64,000 nucleotides of DNA, taken from contig OY757023.1 in the NCBI GenBank assembly GCA_963580285.1, positions 88,933,108 to 88,997,107 of the forward strand. The letters are read 5' to 3'. The stretch comes from Lucinisca nassula. Its lineage: Eukaryota > Mollusca > Bivalvia > Lucinida > Lucinidae. The position numbers and the translations under genes were made by a program. Shown here piece by piece: positions 1 through 9,644 of the stretch; position 1 is the first letter of the stretch; each line of letters opens with the position of its first letter. The notes beneath the pieces are model-generated. The model made no database searches. It was given only the letters and a program-made list of their open reading frames with translations, and had not been told where the DNA came from.

Positions 1-47
1 CCCGAGTGCAAAATGGCGTCTCTTCTATCTCTGAAACTAGATTTTCA

Positions 48-80
<33 letters not shown>

Positions 81-147
81 GTTTTCAGACGAAAATGCCT
101 GACATCTTTGTCATTTCTAGTTCAATATAAACTTTGAATGTATGTTA

Positions 148-270
148 GGTTCTAACGAGTACCCACATGGTATGTTTTTGAGATAAAATAAGGCAAATTA
201 TGAATACACCCCCCCCCCACTGAGGCCCCACATTTCACTAAATAAATAGGGGTATTGCTTGCGGAGTGTT
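148..270. repeat. MITE-A right-half fragment
   Basis: GGTTCTAACGAGTACCCACA at 148-170 is the right half of the MITE-A core hairpin, followed by the AT-rich arm. The left half is lost. The rest of 1-591 holds a T tract (50-71) and a C tract, and no gene. Confidence 0.55.
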
Positions 271-591
271 TATTTCTCGACTTTTTAACCTTAATTCAAC
301 ATATGAACAGCATTTTAATGTACAAATACACTTGGATTTTATCGTTATATTTTATTACATTTATTTTTCGCATTACTTCTCCACCATCTCCGACGTGGAG
401 AAGAAATGCGAAAAGTAAATGTGCTAAAACTGTTTGTGCGTTAGAAGATATATTTTATTAGTACGCATGTTTTGACCCTATCATAAAATCAGCTAAAACA
501 GTTGTTTCCTTATTAAATTAGTCTGTGTGTAAAAATTCCTGAAGAAAACGATGTCTGAAATGAAAATGATAATCTTACTATAACACTTTCA

Positions 592-801
592 TTAACCTTT
601 TTTGTACCCGAAACCCCTAAACGGATAGTTGGCAAACAGTGCAGGCCCAGATCAGACGCCACAGAACGCGGCGTCTGACCAGGGTCTCCACTATTTGCTA
701 AAAGTTCAGTCATTTTCCCAAAAACACAACCCTAAATAATTTGGAAATGGACTCCTGCTATATATAAGGAGGACGATCCCATTTGGTACAAAAAGGGTTA
801 A
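592..801. mobile_element. MITE-D copy 1, TTAA-flanked
   Basis: Starts TTAACCTTTTTTGTACC and ends GGTACAAAAAGGGTTAA; the centre is the hairpin with GCAAACAGTGCAGG and its complement around CAGACGCC. TTAA at both ends suggests piggyBac-type mobilisation. Confidence 0.8.
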
Positions 802-838
802 TGCCATGGACACATGCAACCGGCAATAAAAATCTGCA

Positions 839-879
839 TTTTTTTTTTTTTTTTTTTTTTTTTTGGGGGGGGGGGGGGG
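839..879. repeat. T tract followed by a G tract
   Basis: About 26 T then about 15 G, directly followed by a C. Simple repeat. Confidence 0.95.
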
Positions 880-1005
880 CATATTTAAGTCATATGCAGT
901 ATAGCAACGATGCATTTTTTATTCCTTTATATTGTAGTGCTAATACATAGCTATAGATCCCGACTTTTATCGTGTTGCAAAAAATGTTTCAATACGAAAC
1001 ACTAG

Positions 1006-1250
1006 CCCCCGCCCATCGGGGCTTGTAGAAGTAGATGGGCTGCATGATGCTTCCACGCAGAGCGGAAACCGACCCGCAAACGAATACTGGTAAACAGCTT
1101 AGAGGATCTAAGCCTGCCCAGGCAAAGCGGTGCTAGTCGACCCGTCCATATCCCTATTGGTTTCTCCCACAAAATTGGAAGCAACGTCTCCAAAATGACC
1201 TTTACTGTGTTGACGGGGACCTTAAATCCCAAATCAAACACACAAACAAA
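1006..1250 (+). mobile_element. SINE-B copy
   Basis: Begins GCCCCCGCCCATCGGGG and ends in a GACCTTAAATCCCAAATCAA tail with AAACA repeats. The middle region with the GTCGGGTAAAAG motif is deleted. Confidence 0.8.
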
Positions 1251-1497
1251 TCATTACGAAACATGCCTGTGCAAATACAATGTAAATATTACCATCGAAA
1301 AAATGCATATTTTAGAAGAAAAATTGTGATATATTTTTTATTGCTGTACAAAATGTAGATTGTGGGTACACGTTAAAACCGCCTCTAAAGTGTACCCACA
1401 ATCTATATTTTAGAGCAGAAATAAGAAAGTGTTCACCTCTGTTTTACTTTATAAAAGTGGGGTTAAAGGGGTCAATATTATATAGGTGTGTTTTCAT
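1251..1497. mobile_element. MITE-A copy 1
   Basis: Ends ATTACGAAACATGCC and GGTGTGTTTTCATGAT are inverted; the core hairpin is partly deleted (TTAAAACCGCCTCTAAAGTG). Confidence 0.75.
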
Positions 1498-1930
1498 GAT
1501 GGCTGCAAAAACTGTTTTGTCTTTTTTTACCAGTTCCGTAAAAGGACCTAGGCAAAATTTGAAGTACATGATATACCAGAGAAAAGGAGTGGCATAAGTC
1601 GAAGTAATAGCCACACACTGTTACTCTTGTACTCGCAAGAAAGTTCCTTGTATAAGCCACGTGCAGTCAGAAAAAGCTCGGGTAGTTGTGTTCATAAATG
1701 GAGTCAGGTCAGAGCCTCCTACGTCCGCTCGAGGTTTCTGTGGACCCAAGTCGCATTACGTACTGTTCAGAACGGACACTGTAGGTGGCACCATGCATGT
1801 GTAGCTTCATAAATCGGTAGATTACTCGGTTCAGTATTCTCGCGTGGTCATCGAACTCGAGCAGCGTAGTGCCTCCTGCACCTTTGCTCGCTATAAAACA
1901 ACAATTTTGCTAAATAGATCAAAAGCTAGT
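1498..1930. other. Unassigned spacer
   Basis: No gene or recognised repeat seen. Confidence 0.4.
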
Positions 1931-2440
1931 ACATGTAGTTCAAATATGTTCTAGAAAGGGTTATCCTTTGGAAGCAAGGAATACACCACAGAACTGTAAA
2001 ATATAGAGTGTACATGTTTTCGGGACCAGACTAGCTAGTTTCGACTAATTAGGCCTCATCAGTAACCCTAAAATATTTCCAAAATTCCACAATGGAATCA
2101 ATTGTACCAAAGGACAAGAAAATATAAACTACACTATGATGTAGGCCAGGGAGACTTACCACGGCCGCCACACATTCCCAGACACCAGCTGTAGTAAAGT
2201 CAAATATGTTCTAGAAAGTGTTACCCTTTGGAAACAAGGAATACAACACAGAACTGTAAAATATAGAATGTACATGCTTTCTGGGCCAGACTAGCTAGTT
2301 TCGGCCAATTAGGCCTCATCAGTAACCCTAAAATATTTCCAAAATTCCACAATGGAATCAATGATCCCAATTGACAAGAAAATATAAACTACACTATGAT
2401 GTTGGGCAGGGAGACTCGTTAGCTTAACGAACTCGCCAGT
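1931..2440 (+). repeat. Direct duplication of a roughly 268-bp unit
   Basis: Two tandem copies beginning CAAATATGTTCTAGAAAG (near 1940 and 2202), each with TTAGGCCTCATCAGTAACCC and ending in CTACACTATGATGT. Related single units lie at 6955-7160 (minus), 37425-37520 and 54415-54720. Confidence 0.85.
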
Positions 2441-2450
2441 GGTCTAATTG

Positions 2451-2663
2451 TTAACCCTTACCTTGCTGTTCACGACAACCCCTATCTTTGCAAACAGTGT
2501 AGATCCAGATCAGATGGCTTCTGAAGAAGCCATCTGATCAGGATCTACACTGTTTGACATTCAGTTTATGAATTTGTAGTAATAAATTACATCAAGTAAT
2601 TTGATTGGTTGATAGACAGAAGTGGGTGTGGCTTAAATGAATATTCAGTAAGAGAAGGGTTAA
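2451..2663 (+). mobile_element. MITE-C copy 1, TTAA-flanked
   Basis: Ends TTAACCCTTACCTTGCTG and AGTAAGAGAAGGGTTAA; core hairpin CAAACAGTGTAGATCC with GATGGCTTCTGAAGAAGCC at its tip. piggyBac-like by target site. Confidence 0.88.
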
Positions 2664-2689
2664 CTGTTCTAGCGGGTACAATGTCTAAT

Positions 2690-2830
2690 GCTCTGGTATT
2701 TTTGCTGAAAAATGTGAAATGCAAAAGCTACTCACATTTTTTCAGCAAAAATATTTGTGGATATGCCATATTTCACGATCGTATTTTTAACGATATGTTA
2801 ACTAAAGACTTCGTTAGTTTTGAACAATTG
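2690..2830. repeat. Palindrome-bearing repeat, first copy
   Basis: TTTTGCTGAAAAATGTG faces CACATTTTTTCAGCAAAA around an AAAGCTACT loop, followed by AACGATATGTTAACTAA. A second copy is at 56915-57045. Confidence 0.7.
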
Positions 2831-2879
2831 GACCCTTGACTAACACTGGATAAAATGTCTTAACCAACAATATATTATA

Positions 2880-3035
2880 GAGGATCTTACACGAGTGTTC
2901 ATGTATTATTGCATCTGTTAAACGAGTTGAGGAAAAGAGATAAAATGCGAGGCTTTGTCGAGCTTTTTATGCCTTTTCCTCAACGAGTTTAATAAATTCT
3001 ATAATACATGAGCACGAATGCAAGATTCTATTTAT
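2880..3035. repeat. Palindromic MITE-like element
   Basis: AGGATCTTACACGAGTGTTC faces an inverted copy ending TGCAAGATTCT, and an inner inverted pair lies around GAGTTGAGGAAAAG. The rest of 3036-3585 shows no gene or known repeat. Confidence 0.65.
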
Positions 3036-3584
3036 CATATGACATTAATAACGCATTTTATTCACAATTTGTTCACAAAAAATGTCAATATTCCATCATC
3101 AGTGAACGCGACGTCGTTAATGACGTCTTACATGTAACGTTAGGGAGCGTTTCTAACTAATTTGCATATATTATCCACTAGTGGATTACGGGATTTATGA
3201 CATGGCGTTATTACAGTTTCAGATGCGACGTCATATGATATATACACGAAAGTCATTTAGGAACTGTGAAAAGTTGGTGTAAGTTACAGATTATATACAT
3301 GTACCAGTGAAGTTGGAAAGAAAAATGAACATTCTTCTTATGATGTAAAAATCAGATGGAAAATTGGAAATAATTGTAATTAAAGACCACGAGATAAATT
3401 TTGGACTTTTTGTCAACAATATCTTTCAGATCGGTGCTCAGACCTATATGCGTTTGGCAAGGGTTAGCGCGCCTTCATACAGCGCCAAGCGAAGATTCAT
3501 CAACCTGCGCTCACGTGTATGTAAAGCCGAGTCTCCGCATGGCGTGCGTGTCGGAAGACACAATTTGCATATCGCATTGCCCAG

Positions 3585-3735
3585 TGGGCACATGACGTAA
3601 TTGTGACGTCACATCAACGTCGGTACAACGTCATGACATTTATGCAACGTCACATTCACGTCGATGCAACATCGTGACGTTGCACCGACGTTGATTTGAC
3701 GTTGGCCTAGCGACGTTTGTCTGCTGGGTTGCATT
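3585..3735. repeat. ACGTTG/CAACGT cluster
   Basis: Many spaced copies of AACGTC and GACGTTG, including TGACGTCACATCAACGTCGG. An inverted relative is at 16450-16535; short related runs occur near 11889 and 28212. Confidence 0.7.
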
Positions 3736-3896
3736 GCGTTTATGACGCTGTTTTGTTTTTTAGCCTCATGATGGTGACGTGGGCCATGTGAAAGTGAGGC
3801 CATTTGATTGGTTCATCTGTGCTGTGCTGGGATACCTCTGTTTTCCGTGTACTGGAATTTGTGCTATATATTATGCCGTTCGGGTAAGTCGTTCTT

Positions 3897-3935
3897 TTCT
3901 ACAGTCGAGCTTCTATAGCTCGAATATCTCTGGGA
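3897..3935 (+). repeat. MITE-B left-end fragment
   Basis: CAGTCGAGCTTCTATAGCTC matches the MITE-B end with changes; the rest is missing. Confidence 0.5.
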
Positions 3936-4113
3936 CTTTTTTTAATTTTTAAACAGTACTAGATGAACTAAGAAGCGACAGGAGCAGTCTGATCAGGATC
4001 CAGATTGTTTTGCAGCATTGACTTTTAAAGTAATCAGCAGGCAAAAATGCAGACGACTATTGTTGTGATTGGCATCTCAATGGTTAAATGAATTCGAAAA
4101 CGAAAAAAGTCAC

Positions 4114-5073
4114 TGTTATGCCCCCTGATCTGATGCATGATAACGATTAACCCTCAGATGTGAGACGCCAAGATCTGCAACGGAAGGTCAGGTGGTTTTT
4201 CTCCGGGTACTCCGGTTTTCGCCCACCTCTGATAAACGATCGGCTCGATATGAGTGAAATTATCTTGAAAGGGCCGTAAAACCCAACCCCCCCAAAAAAT
4301 TAACCCTCAGTGGCTCAAACCACCCCTGACTCGAACAAATTTACATGATCCCAAAGGCGTTCGAGCCTTTCTTTGTGTTACGTGATGCTTACAAAGTACA
4401 TTACGTTAACACAGCCGTGCGACATAGTGGATATTTCTCACCTCCAAAATGGCTATTTTTCTGATGAAAATCCCTGATATTCTTCTTATAAATACTGCAA
4501 ACATAGGTCGTGGGTGCTCGTTTGAACCGCCTCATTGAGGCGGTTCTAACGAGTACCCACAACCTATGTCTTGGAGTAAAAATAAGAAAAATAATGTATA
4601 CCCCTGTAAACCCCCGTTTTCTCTATATAAAGTGGCGTGTAGGGGGTCTTCATTTCAAGGTGTGTTATGCCCCCTGATCTGACGCATGATAACGATTAAC
4701 CCTCAGTGGCTCAAACCAACCCTGACTCGACCAAAATTACATGATTCCAAAGGTGTTCGAGCCTTTATTTGTGTCACGTGATGCTTACAAAGTACATTAC
4801 GTTAACACATCCGTGCGACAGAGTACATTTTTCTCATCTCTACATGACTTATTTTCTGATGAAAATCCTTGATATTTTTCTTATTTAAACTGCAAACATA
4901 GGTTGTAGGTGCTCTTTAGAACTGCCTCAATGAGGCGGTTCTAACGAGTACCCACAACATATGTCTATGAGCAGAAATAAGGAAAATAATGTATACCCCC
5001 TAAACCCCAGTTTTCTCTATATAATGTGGGGTGTAAGTGGGTGATCATTTCACGGGCTTATTAGCGTGATGTC
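4114..5073 (+). repeat. Tandem composite: MITE-B right arm plus MITE-A, twice
   Basis: A unit of about 396 bp is repeated: TGATGCTTACAAAGTACATT occurs at both 4383 and 4779. Each unit carries a MITE-B right-arm fragment (CAGTGGCTCAAACC to TTCGAGCC) and a MITE-A copy (4402-4669 and 4797-5073, ends with TAACACA-CCGTGCGAC). The first unit also carries a SINE-tail insertion at about 4165-4310. Confidence 0.8.
4165..4310 (+). repeat. SINE tail fragment ending CTTGAAAGGGCCGTAAAACC
   Basis: TTTTTCTCCGGGTACTCCGG through ATTATCTTGAAAGGGCCG, also seen at 29845-29945. Resembles the 3' half of a SINE; no tRNA-like head is attached. Confidence 0.55.
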
Positions 5074-5089
5074 ACTGAGGAAGCAGCTG

Positions 5090-5440
5090 GAACATATAAT
5101 GAATCTGCGTCATTCTTATTAAAAAATACTTTTCAAAAAGCAACTCATTCAAAAATACTTTTGTCTCCCTTGTCAAAAGGGGTTCTCCTCGTAAAGGGAA
5201 GGGAAGAATTTGCTCCAGAGGAGCATATTCTTTCCTTTATGAGGAGGCCCCTTTTCCAGAGAGGTTCAGTTTGTGGGGAAAGTCAGCAGGAAGTCCAAAA
5301 ACTTGTCTCCCTTGTAAAGTGGCATATAATATGCAGTGAAATTCCCCTATTATACCACCTAAAATTAAGACTAATTCTGCTGTAAAAGTGTATTTAGAAG
5401 GGTGCTGCTATTCTTTTTTCACGTTTTCTGCATACAATGT
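5090..5440 (+). repeat. Repeat family F, copy 1
   Basis: Central palindrome GAATTTGCTCCAGAGGAGCA with flanks TTTTGTCTCCCTTGTCAAAA and CAGGAAGTCC. Relatives at 7855-8100, 9125-9420 and 41990-42230. Confidence 0.7.
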
Positions 5441-5452
5441 CCTCTGGTTAGG

Positions 5453-5520
5453 AACCACCTTTGGGACTGTTCAAAAGTGGTCTTAAAGACCACTTTTCAA
5501 CAGTCCCAAAGGTGGTCTTG
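5453..5520. repeat. Near-perfect palindrome of about 64 bp
   Basis: ACCACCTTTGGGACTGTTCA and its reverse complement meet at GTGGTCTTAAAGACCAC. Degenerate copies at 9428-9492 and 17135-17215. Confidence 0.85.
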
Positions 5521-5620
5521 ATATATGAATTTTACTGGGTGTATCTATGAATAGGCTGAGTTTGGTGGTTGGGTGATCAGGTTTCCTGTATCTTTCGATG
5601 GTCATACGGGCGTCTTGTTG

Positions 5621-5869
5621 CATTACGAAAACACGCCTATACAAATACATGGTAATTTTTACCACCAAAAATGAAAAATTTCAGATGTAAAATTGTAATA
5701 TTGTTCTTATTTCTGCTCAAAACATAGATTGTGAATTCTCGTTAGAACCACCTTGGCGAGTACCCAGAATCTATGTTTAGAAAAATAATGTATACCCCTG
5801 CAATCCCCAGTTTTACTATATAAAAATGGGGTTTAAGGGGGTCGAAATTACATAGGCATGTTTTTGTGA
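5621..5869. mobile_element. MITE-A copy 4
   Basis: Ends ATTACGAAAACACGCC and GGCATGTTTTTGTGAT; core hairpin shortened to TTAGAACCACCTTGGCGAGT. Confidence 0.8.
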
Positions 5870-6010
5870 TAGTTTTCGCTTACAGTTTGGAAAAAAATCC
5901 AGCAACAGACAGGAGTATATAGATGTTTTCTGTTTCTTCTGCTTCTACAATTTCATTCTCCATTTATCTCTCATTCTCTTCTCTACATTTCCTTAATCGT
6001 TTATACTATC

Positions 6011-6368
6011 ACTTCTCTCTCTTTACCGGCCCCGATAGCTCAGTTGGTAGAGTGTCCGCTCCGGGGAACGGGAGGTCATGGGTTCGATCCCGGGCCGCGA
6101 CATACCAAAGTCGTTAAAAATGGTACTAGCTGCTCCTCGTTTGGCACTCAGATTTACGGGGTAGAGCTAGGACTGGTCGATCCAGTGTCAGGATAATGTG
6201 ACTGGGTGTGGTATCATGTAATGTGTCTGGGACATGATACTTCAGTGAGGCAGCACTATAAAAGTGAGCATTGAGCTCCCTGTCGCAACCAGACACCGTC
6301 GTGATATGACTGAAAAATTGTTGAAAGCGACGTTAAACCCGAATTCACACACACACTTCTCTCTCTTT
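6011..6368 (+). mobile_element. SINE-A, tRNA-derived, with 14-bp target duplication
   Basis: Body 6025-6354 lies between two copies of ACTTCTCTCTCTTT (6011-6024, 6355-6368). The head has pol III A and B box sequences (TAGCTCAGTTGGTAGAG and GGTTCGATCCC). The tail ends TTGAAAGCGACGTTAAACCC followed by CACACA. This tail type is widespread in molluscan SINEs. Confidence 0.9.
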
Positions 6369-6552
6369 CCCTGGGAGACGACGCAAAATAGCCAGTCTTT
6401 CAAGATATTTATCGCTCTTTTATCACTGGCGGTCTATTTTTCTGTTCCTGGAAAGACTTTGCTTCTTTGGCCAAAAAATCTTTGCTTAGGCAGCAGTCAG
6501 CTTTTCCCGAATAGCCCAGGGTTGGAAAACAAACTGTCAGTCAGTTCAAGTT

Positions 6553-6834
6553 ACATTACGAACACACGCCATACAAATGTATTGTAACCTTTACCGCCGA
6601 AAGAAAAAGGAACATTTAAAGATGAAAAATTGTGATAATTTTCTTATTTCTTCTTAAAATATAGACTGTGGGCACTCGTTACAACCGCCTCGATGAGGCG
6701 GTTCTAACGAGTACCAACAATCTATATTTCAGCACAGACATAAAAAAACATAAAATTTACTTATATCATCCCAGTTTTACAATATAAAATTGGGGTTCAA
6801 GAGGGTCAAAATTATATAGGCGTGTTTTCGTGAC
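6553..6834. mobile_element. MITE-A copy 5, intact
   Basis: Ends ATTACGAACACACGCC and GGCGTGTTTTCGTGAC; core CCGCCTCGATGAGGCGG is a perfect palindrome. Confidence 0.88.
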
Positions 6835-6954
6835 GAACTAACCACACTTTTTCTGGGCAGGCTTGAGTAACTGAACCACTGTTTCTGTTTATTTTGGACT
6901 TATTTTGATATACATCATAGTCTTTTAACTCTCCCTTTGAAACTTTTAACGAAA

Positions 6955-7160
6955 TTTCAGCACAGTTTACCATTGGTTGTCGTCGCCAATTCTTGACAGG
7001 GTTACTGATGAGGCTTTAGTAGCGGAAACTGCGTAGTCTGACCCACTTCTGGTCTTTAGAATATGTTCATTGTTCTTGAGGGATACTCATTTTATTCTTT
7101 ATTTACTTTGCTGCAGCTGGTGTTGTGCCGTGTGGAGGCCGTAAAAAGTCTCCCCGTACA
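6955..7160 (-). repeat. 268-bp-unit family, minus copy
   Basis: GGGTTACTGATGAGGCTTTA and TTTGCTGCAGCTGGTGTTGT are the reverse of motifs in the 1931-2440 repeat. Confidence 0.6.
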
Positions 7161-7285
7161 TCATCATAGTGCAGATTTTATACTTTGTTTTTGATCCTTT
7201 GAGATCTTCGGGCATATTCATATTCATACATAAGCGCTAAGTACAATTCGTACGAATTTCGCCAAAGCTCCAGGTATAAGAACAA

Positions 7286-7516
7286 TTAACCCATTTTATA
7301 CTAATGGACTCTTCCATTGCTATATGTTGGACAAGTCCATTTGTCATATAAGGGGTGTCAGGCCTATTTTTGTCGTTTTTATTCTATTTTTGACGGAAAA
7401 TTCTATTAGCAAATAGTGCAGGCTCTGATCAGACGCCGCGTTCTGCGGCGTCTGATCTGGGCCTGCACTGTTTGCCAAGGTACCCCTTTAGGGGTTTTCC
7501 GCATACAATGGGTTAA
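7286..7516. mobile_element. MITE-D copy (variant ends), TTAA-flanked
   Basis: TTAACCCATTTTATACTAAT to CGCATACAATGGGTTAA with the core palindrome GACGCCGCGTTCTGCGGCGT. This uninterrupted copy is the reference for the broken copy at 45057-47028. Confidence 0.85.
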
Positions 7517-7535
7517 GGAATACTTTTTTTTATTT

Positions 7536-7615
7536 CTCCATAATAAAATGTGCCGTTGGCATTTGGTAGAAGCGCCTCAACGAGGCGATTCTAACAGCAA
7601 CAGCGTATGTTTTTA
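7536..7615. repeat. Orphan core-1 hairpin
   Basis: GTAGAAGCGCCTCAACGAGG and CGATTCTAAC form the MITE-A/B type hairpin, flanked by ATGTGCCGTTGG and CAACAGCGTATG instead of either family's usual arms. The following 7616-7854 shows no gene. Confidence 0.65.
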
Positions 7616-7854
7616 TCGAGAAACAATTGAGAAATCAACCTCGTTACGCTACCTAAGCTGGAGCTAATCTTGCGAAAATAACGTCCGCTTGAATATTTTT
7701 GGTTCGACTGTCTATCAGTCGACCCAAAGTTATAAAGCGCAGTTCGATTTTCAATGTTAAAGCCCACGTGACTATCACTGATTTGTTGGAAAACCAGGTA
7801 ACAGTTATTTATAGAAAATAGACACGCTATTCTTATCAGTTCGTATGAGGGTTA

Positions 7855-8110
7855 TCTATTAAGAGGAATGGCTGCACCTTAAGGGGAGGCAACTCCTGCA
7901 AAAGACCGTGACAAAAGGGGTCAACTCTTAAAGGAAAGAATTTGCTCCAGAAGCAATTTTTTTCCTTTAAGAGTAGACCCCTTTTTCGGTGGGACATGGC
8001 TTGTAGAAAAGCGAACAGGAAGTTCCGAAAGTTGCCTACCTTTGAACAATGGCGGAAAAATCTGCCAGGTGTTCCTATTCCCCTTAAATCTGGACTGAAA
8101 TCACGGATTG
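7855..8110 (+). repeat. Repeat family F, copy 2
   Basis: AAGGAAAGAATTTGCTCCAG and CCCCTTTTTCGGTGGGACAT; ends just before an orphan core-2 hairpin. Confidence 0.7.
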
Positions 8111-8112
8111 GG

Positions 8113-8200
8113 ACGTTGGCAAACAGCGTAGACCCGGATCAGACGCCGTAGAATGTGGCGTCTTATCAGAGTCTACACGTTTTTTGCTAAAGAATCTGGA
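8113..8200. repeat. Orphan core-2 hairpin
   Basis: GGCAAACAGCGTAGACCCGG faces AGAGTCTACACGTTTTTTGC. It lies 50 bases before the dispanin exon. Confidence 0.65.
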
Positions 8201-8247
8201 AATTAAGGAATCGACCCACCAGTACTCTCAGTGCTTTGATTTTGCAG

Positions 8248-8475
8248 GCTAACCACGCAGTCGACTGGGGCAGGGATGATGCATCGATACTTCATCATAC
8301 CAAGAAAGCGAAATGTCTAACCCTCACCAGCATAGCTATTGGAGTGGTGCTTGTTATCGTCAGCATTATCATAATCGTCGTTATTGTCAATCAGATGAAG
8401 ACAGCCATCGAATCAATTACGGCCGGGATGAACCAGATGGCGGACGCCACCCGCGGCAACCCGCCCTATTACTGA
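8248..8475 (+). CDS. Last exon of a CD225/dispanin (IFITM-like) membrane protein, partial
   Basis: A 3' splice site GATTTTGCAG is followed by 75 codons and TGA, phase 0. The residues after a GRDD stretch read HHTKKAKCLTLTSIAIG, then a hydrophobic run of about 22 residues rich in Ile and Val (one membrane segment), then an amphipathic NQMKTAIESI stretch and an NPPYY end. AKCL followed by a single membrane segment is the second half of the CD225 domain found in dispanins, including IFITM and proline-rich transmembrane proteins; these sit in plasma or endosomal membranes. The exon with the first membrane segment (usually CCWP-like) was not found in 1-8247, so it may lie upstream of the window. 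The gene could also be a dead copy. Confidence 0.75.
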   Translation, partial: ANHAVDWGRDDASILHHTKKAKCLTLTSIAIGVVLVIVSIIIIVVIVNQMKTAIESITAGMNQMADATRGNPPYY

Positions 8476-8757
8476 CCGCCAGGCATAACACTCGATGTCA
8501 CGTGCAAACAGATCTGACGTCACATCTACATGTGACACACTGTTGTAAATAATGTAAATTTAGAAACAAATAGTGGCATGCGGAAAACAGTTTTACAACG
8601 CTGGAATGGCAAAAACATGTTTGTCTATGCGCATCCGCGCCGTCTTATCTCATTATTGACTGTTATTTACTTAGTTGCATATTTCTCAATCGATGGCCCT
8701 ACCAAACTACAGGTAATCCGATCAATGCCTTGTCCTGCATGAGGACATAACAATTTG
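8476..8757 (+). other. Probable 3' UTR of the dispanin-like gene
   Basis: Sequence directly after the TGA, free of recognised repeats until MITE-C at 8758. No AATAAA is visible in this stretch, so the transcript end is not defined. Confidence 0.35.
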
Positions 8758-8970
8758 TTAACCCTTCTCTTGCTGAATATTCATTTAAGCCACACCCATA
8801 TCTGTCTTTCAACCAATCAAATCAATTGATGTAATTTATTGCTACAAATTCATTAACTGAATGCCAAACAGTGTAGATCCTGATCAGATGGCTTCTTCAG
8901 AAGCCATCTGATCTGGATCTACACTGTTTCCAAAAATAGGGCTTGTCGTGAACAGCATGATAAGAGTTAA
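8758..8970 (-). mobile_element. MITE-C copy 2, TTAA-flanked
   Basis: TTAACCCTTCTCTTGCTGAA to AGCATGATAAGAGTTAA, core CAAACAGTGTAGATCC; reversed relative to copy 1. Confidence 0.87.
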
Positions 8971-9124
8971 TGCGTATCGCAAATGAGCTTTAACTTTAGA
9001 CAACTCTCAATATTGAAAAACTAACAGGTATAATATTTTACTGGCACAGATAAGCAGACATCGATGTATCGTCCTGCTCATAAATATTAAATACCGTTAG
9101 CATTTGAAAACAGTAAGACTAGCT

Positions 9125-9492
9125 AAAATTAAGGGAAATGGATACACTTCCAGGGGAGGTTACTCCTGCAAAAGTATTTTTGTCTCCCATGTCAATAGCG
9201 TTCAACTCTTAAATGAAAGAATTTGCTCCTTAAGAGCAAATTCTTACTTTAAAGAGTAGACCCCTTTTCGGTGGGACAGGGCTTATTGAAAAGCAAACAG
9301 GAAGTCACGATGGTTGTCTCCCTTTGAAAAATGGCTGGTGATGTGCCAGTTGTTACCATTTTCCTTAAGACTGATTCCTCTTTAAAACACGCACTTAGAA
9401 TGTGTGTTTTCTTCACGTTAAGTGAGAGACCATCTTTGGGACTGTTCAAAAGTGGTCTTCAGAACTAGTTTTGGACAATTTCAAAGGTGGTC
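9125..9492 (+). repeat. Repeat family F, copy 3, plus degenerate palindrome
   Basis: GAATTTGCTCCTTAAGAGCA centre; from 9428 it runs into the TTGGGACTGTTCAAAAGTGG palindrome, as family F copy 1 does at 5453. F and the palindrome are probably one element. Confidence 0.65.
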
Positions 9493-9497
9493 GTAAC

Positions 9498-9630
9498 AAA
9501 ATGACCCAATGTTTTGACACGTTACTGTTTATATTTCACTGTGCATGTGTCGGTTATCTTCCCTATAGACGGATCCAATGTTTTGACACGTGACCTTGTT
9601 TACATTTCACTGCGCATGTGCCAATTACCT
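9498..9630 (+). repeat. Short direct repeat, about 74 bp, two copies
   Basis: CCAATGTTTTGACACGT occurs twice, each followed by TTACATTTCACTG-type sequence and CGCATGTG. Confidence 0.7.
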
Positions 9631-9644
9631 CCCCATGTCGAGGT

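Noticed and set aside
6028..6100. tRNA gene
   Set aside because: A-box and B-box are present, but the stretch is the head of a SINE with target duplications and the acceptor stem does not close well.
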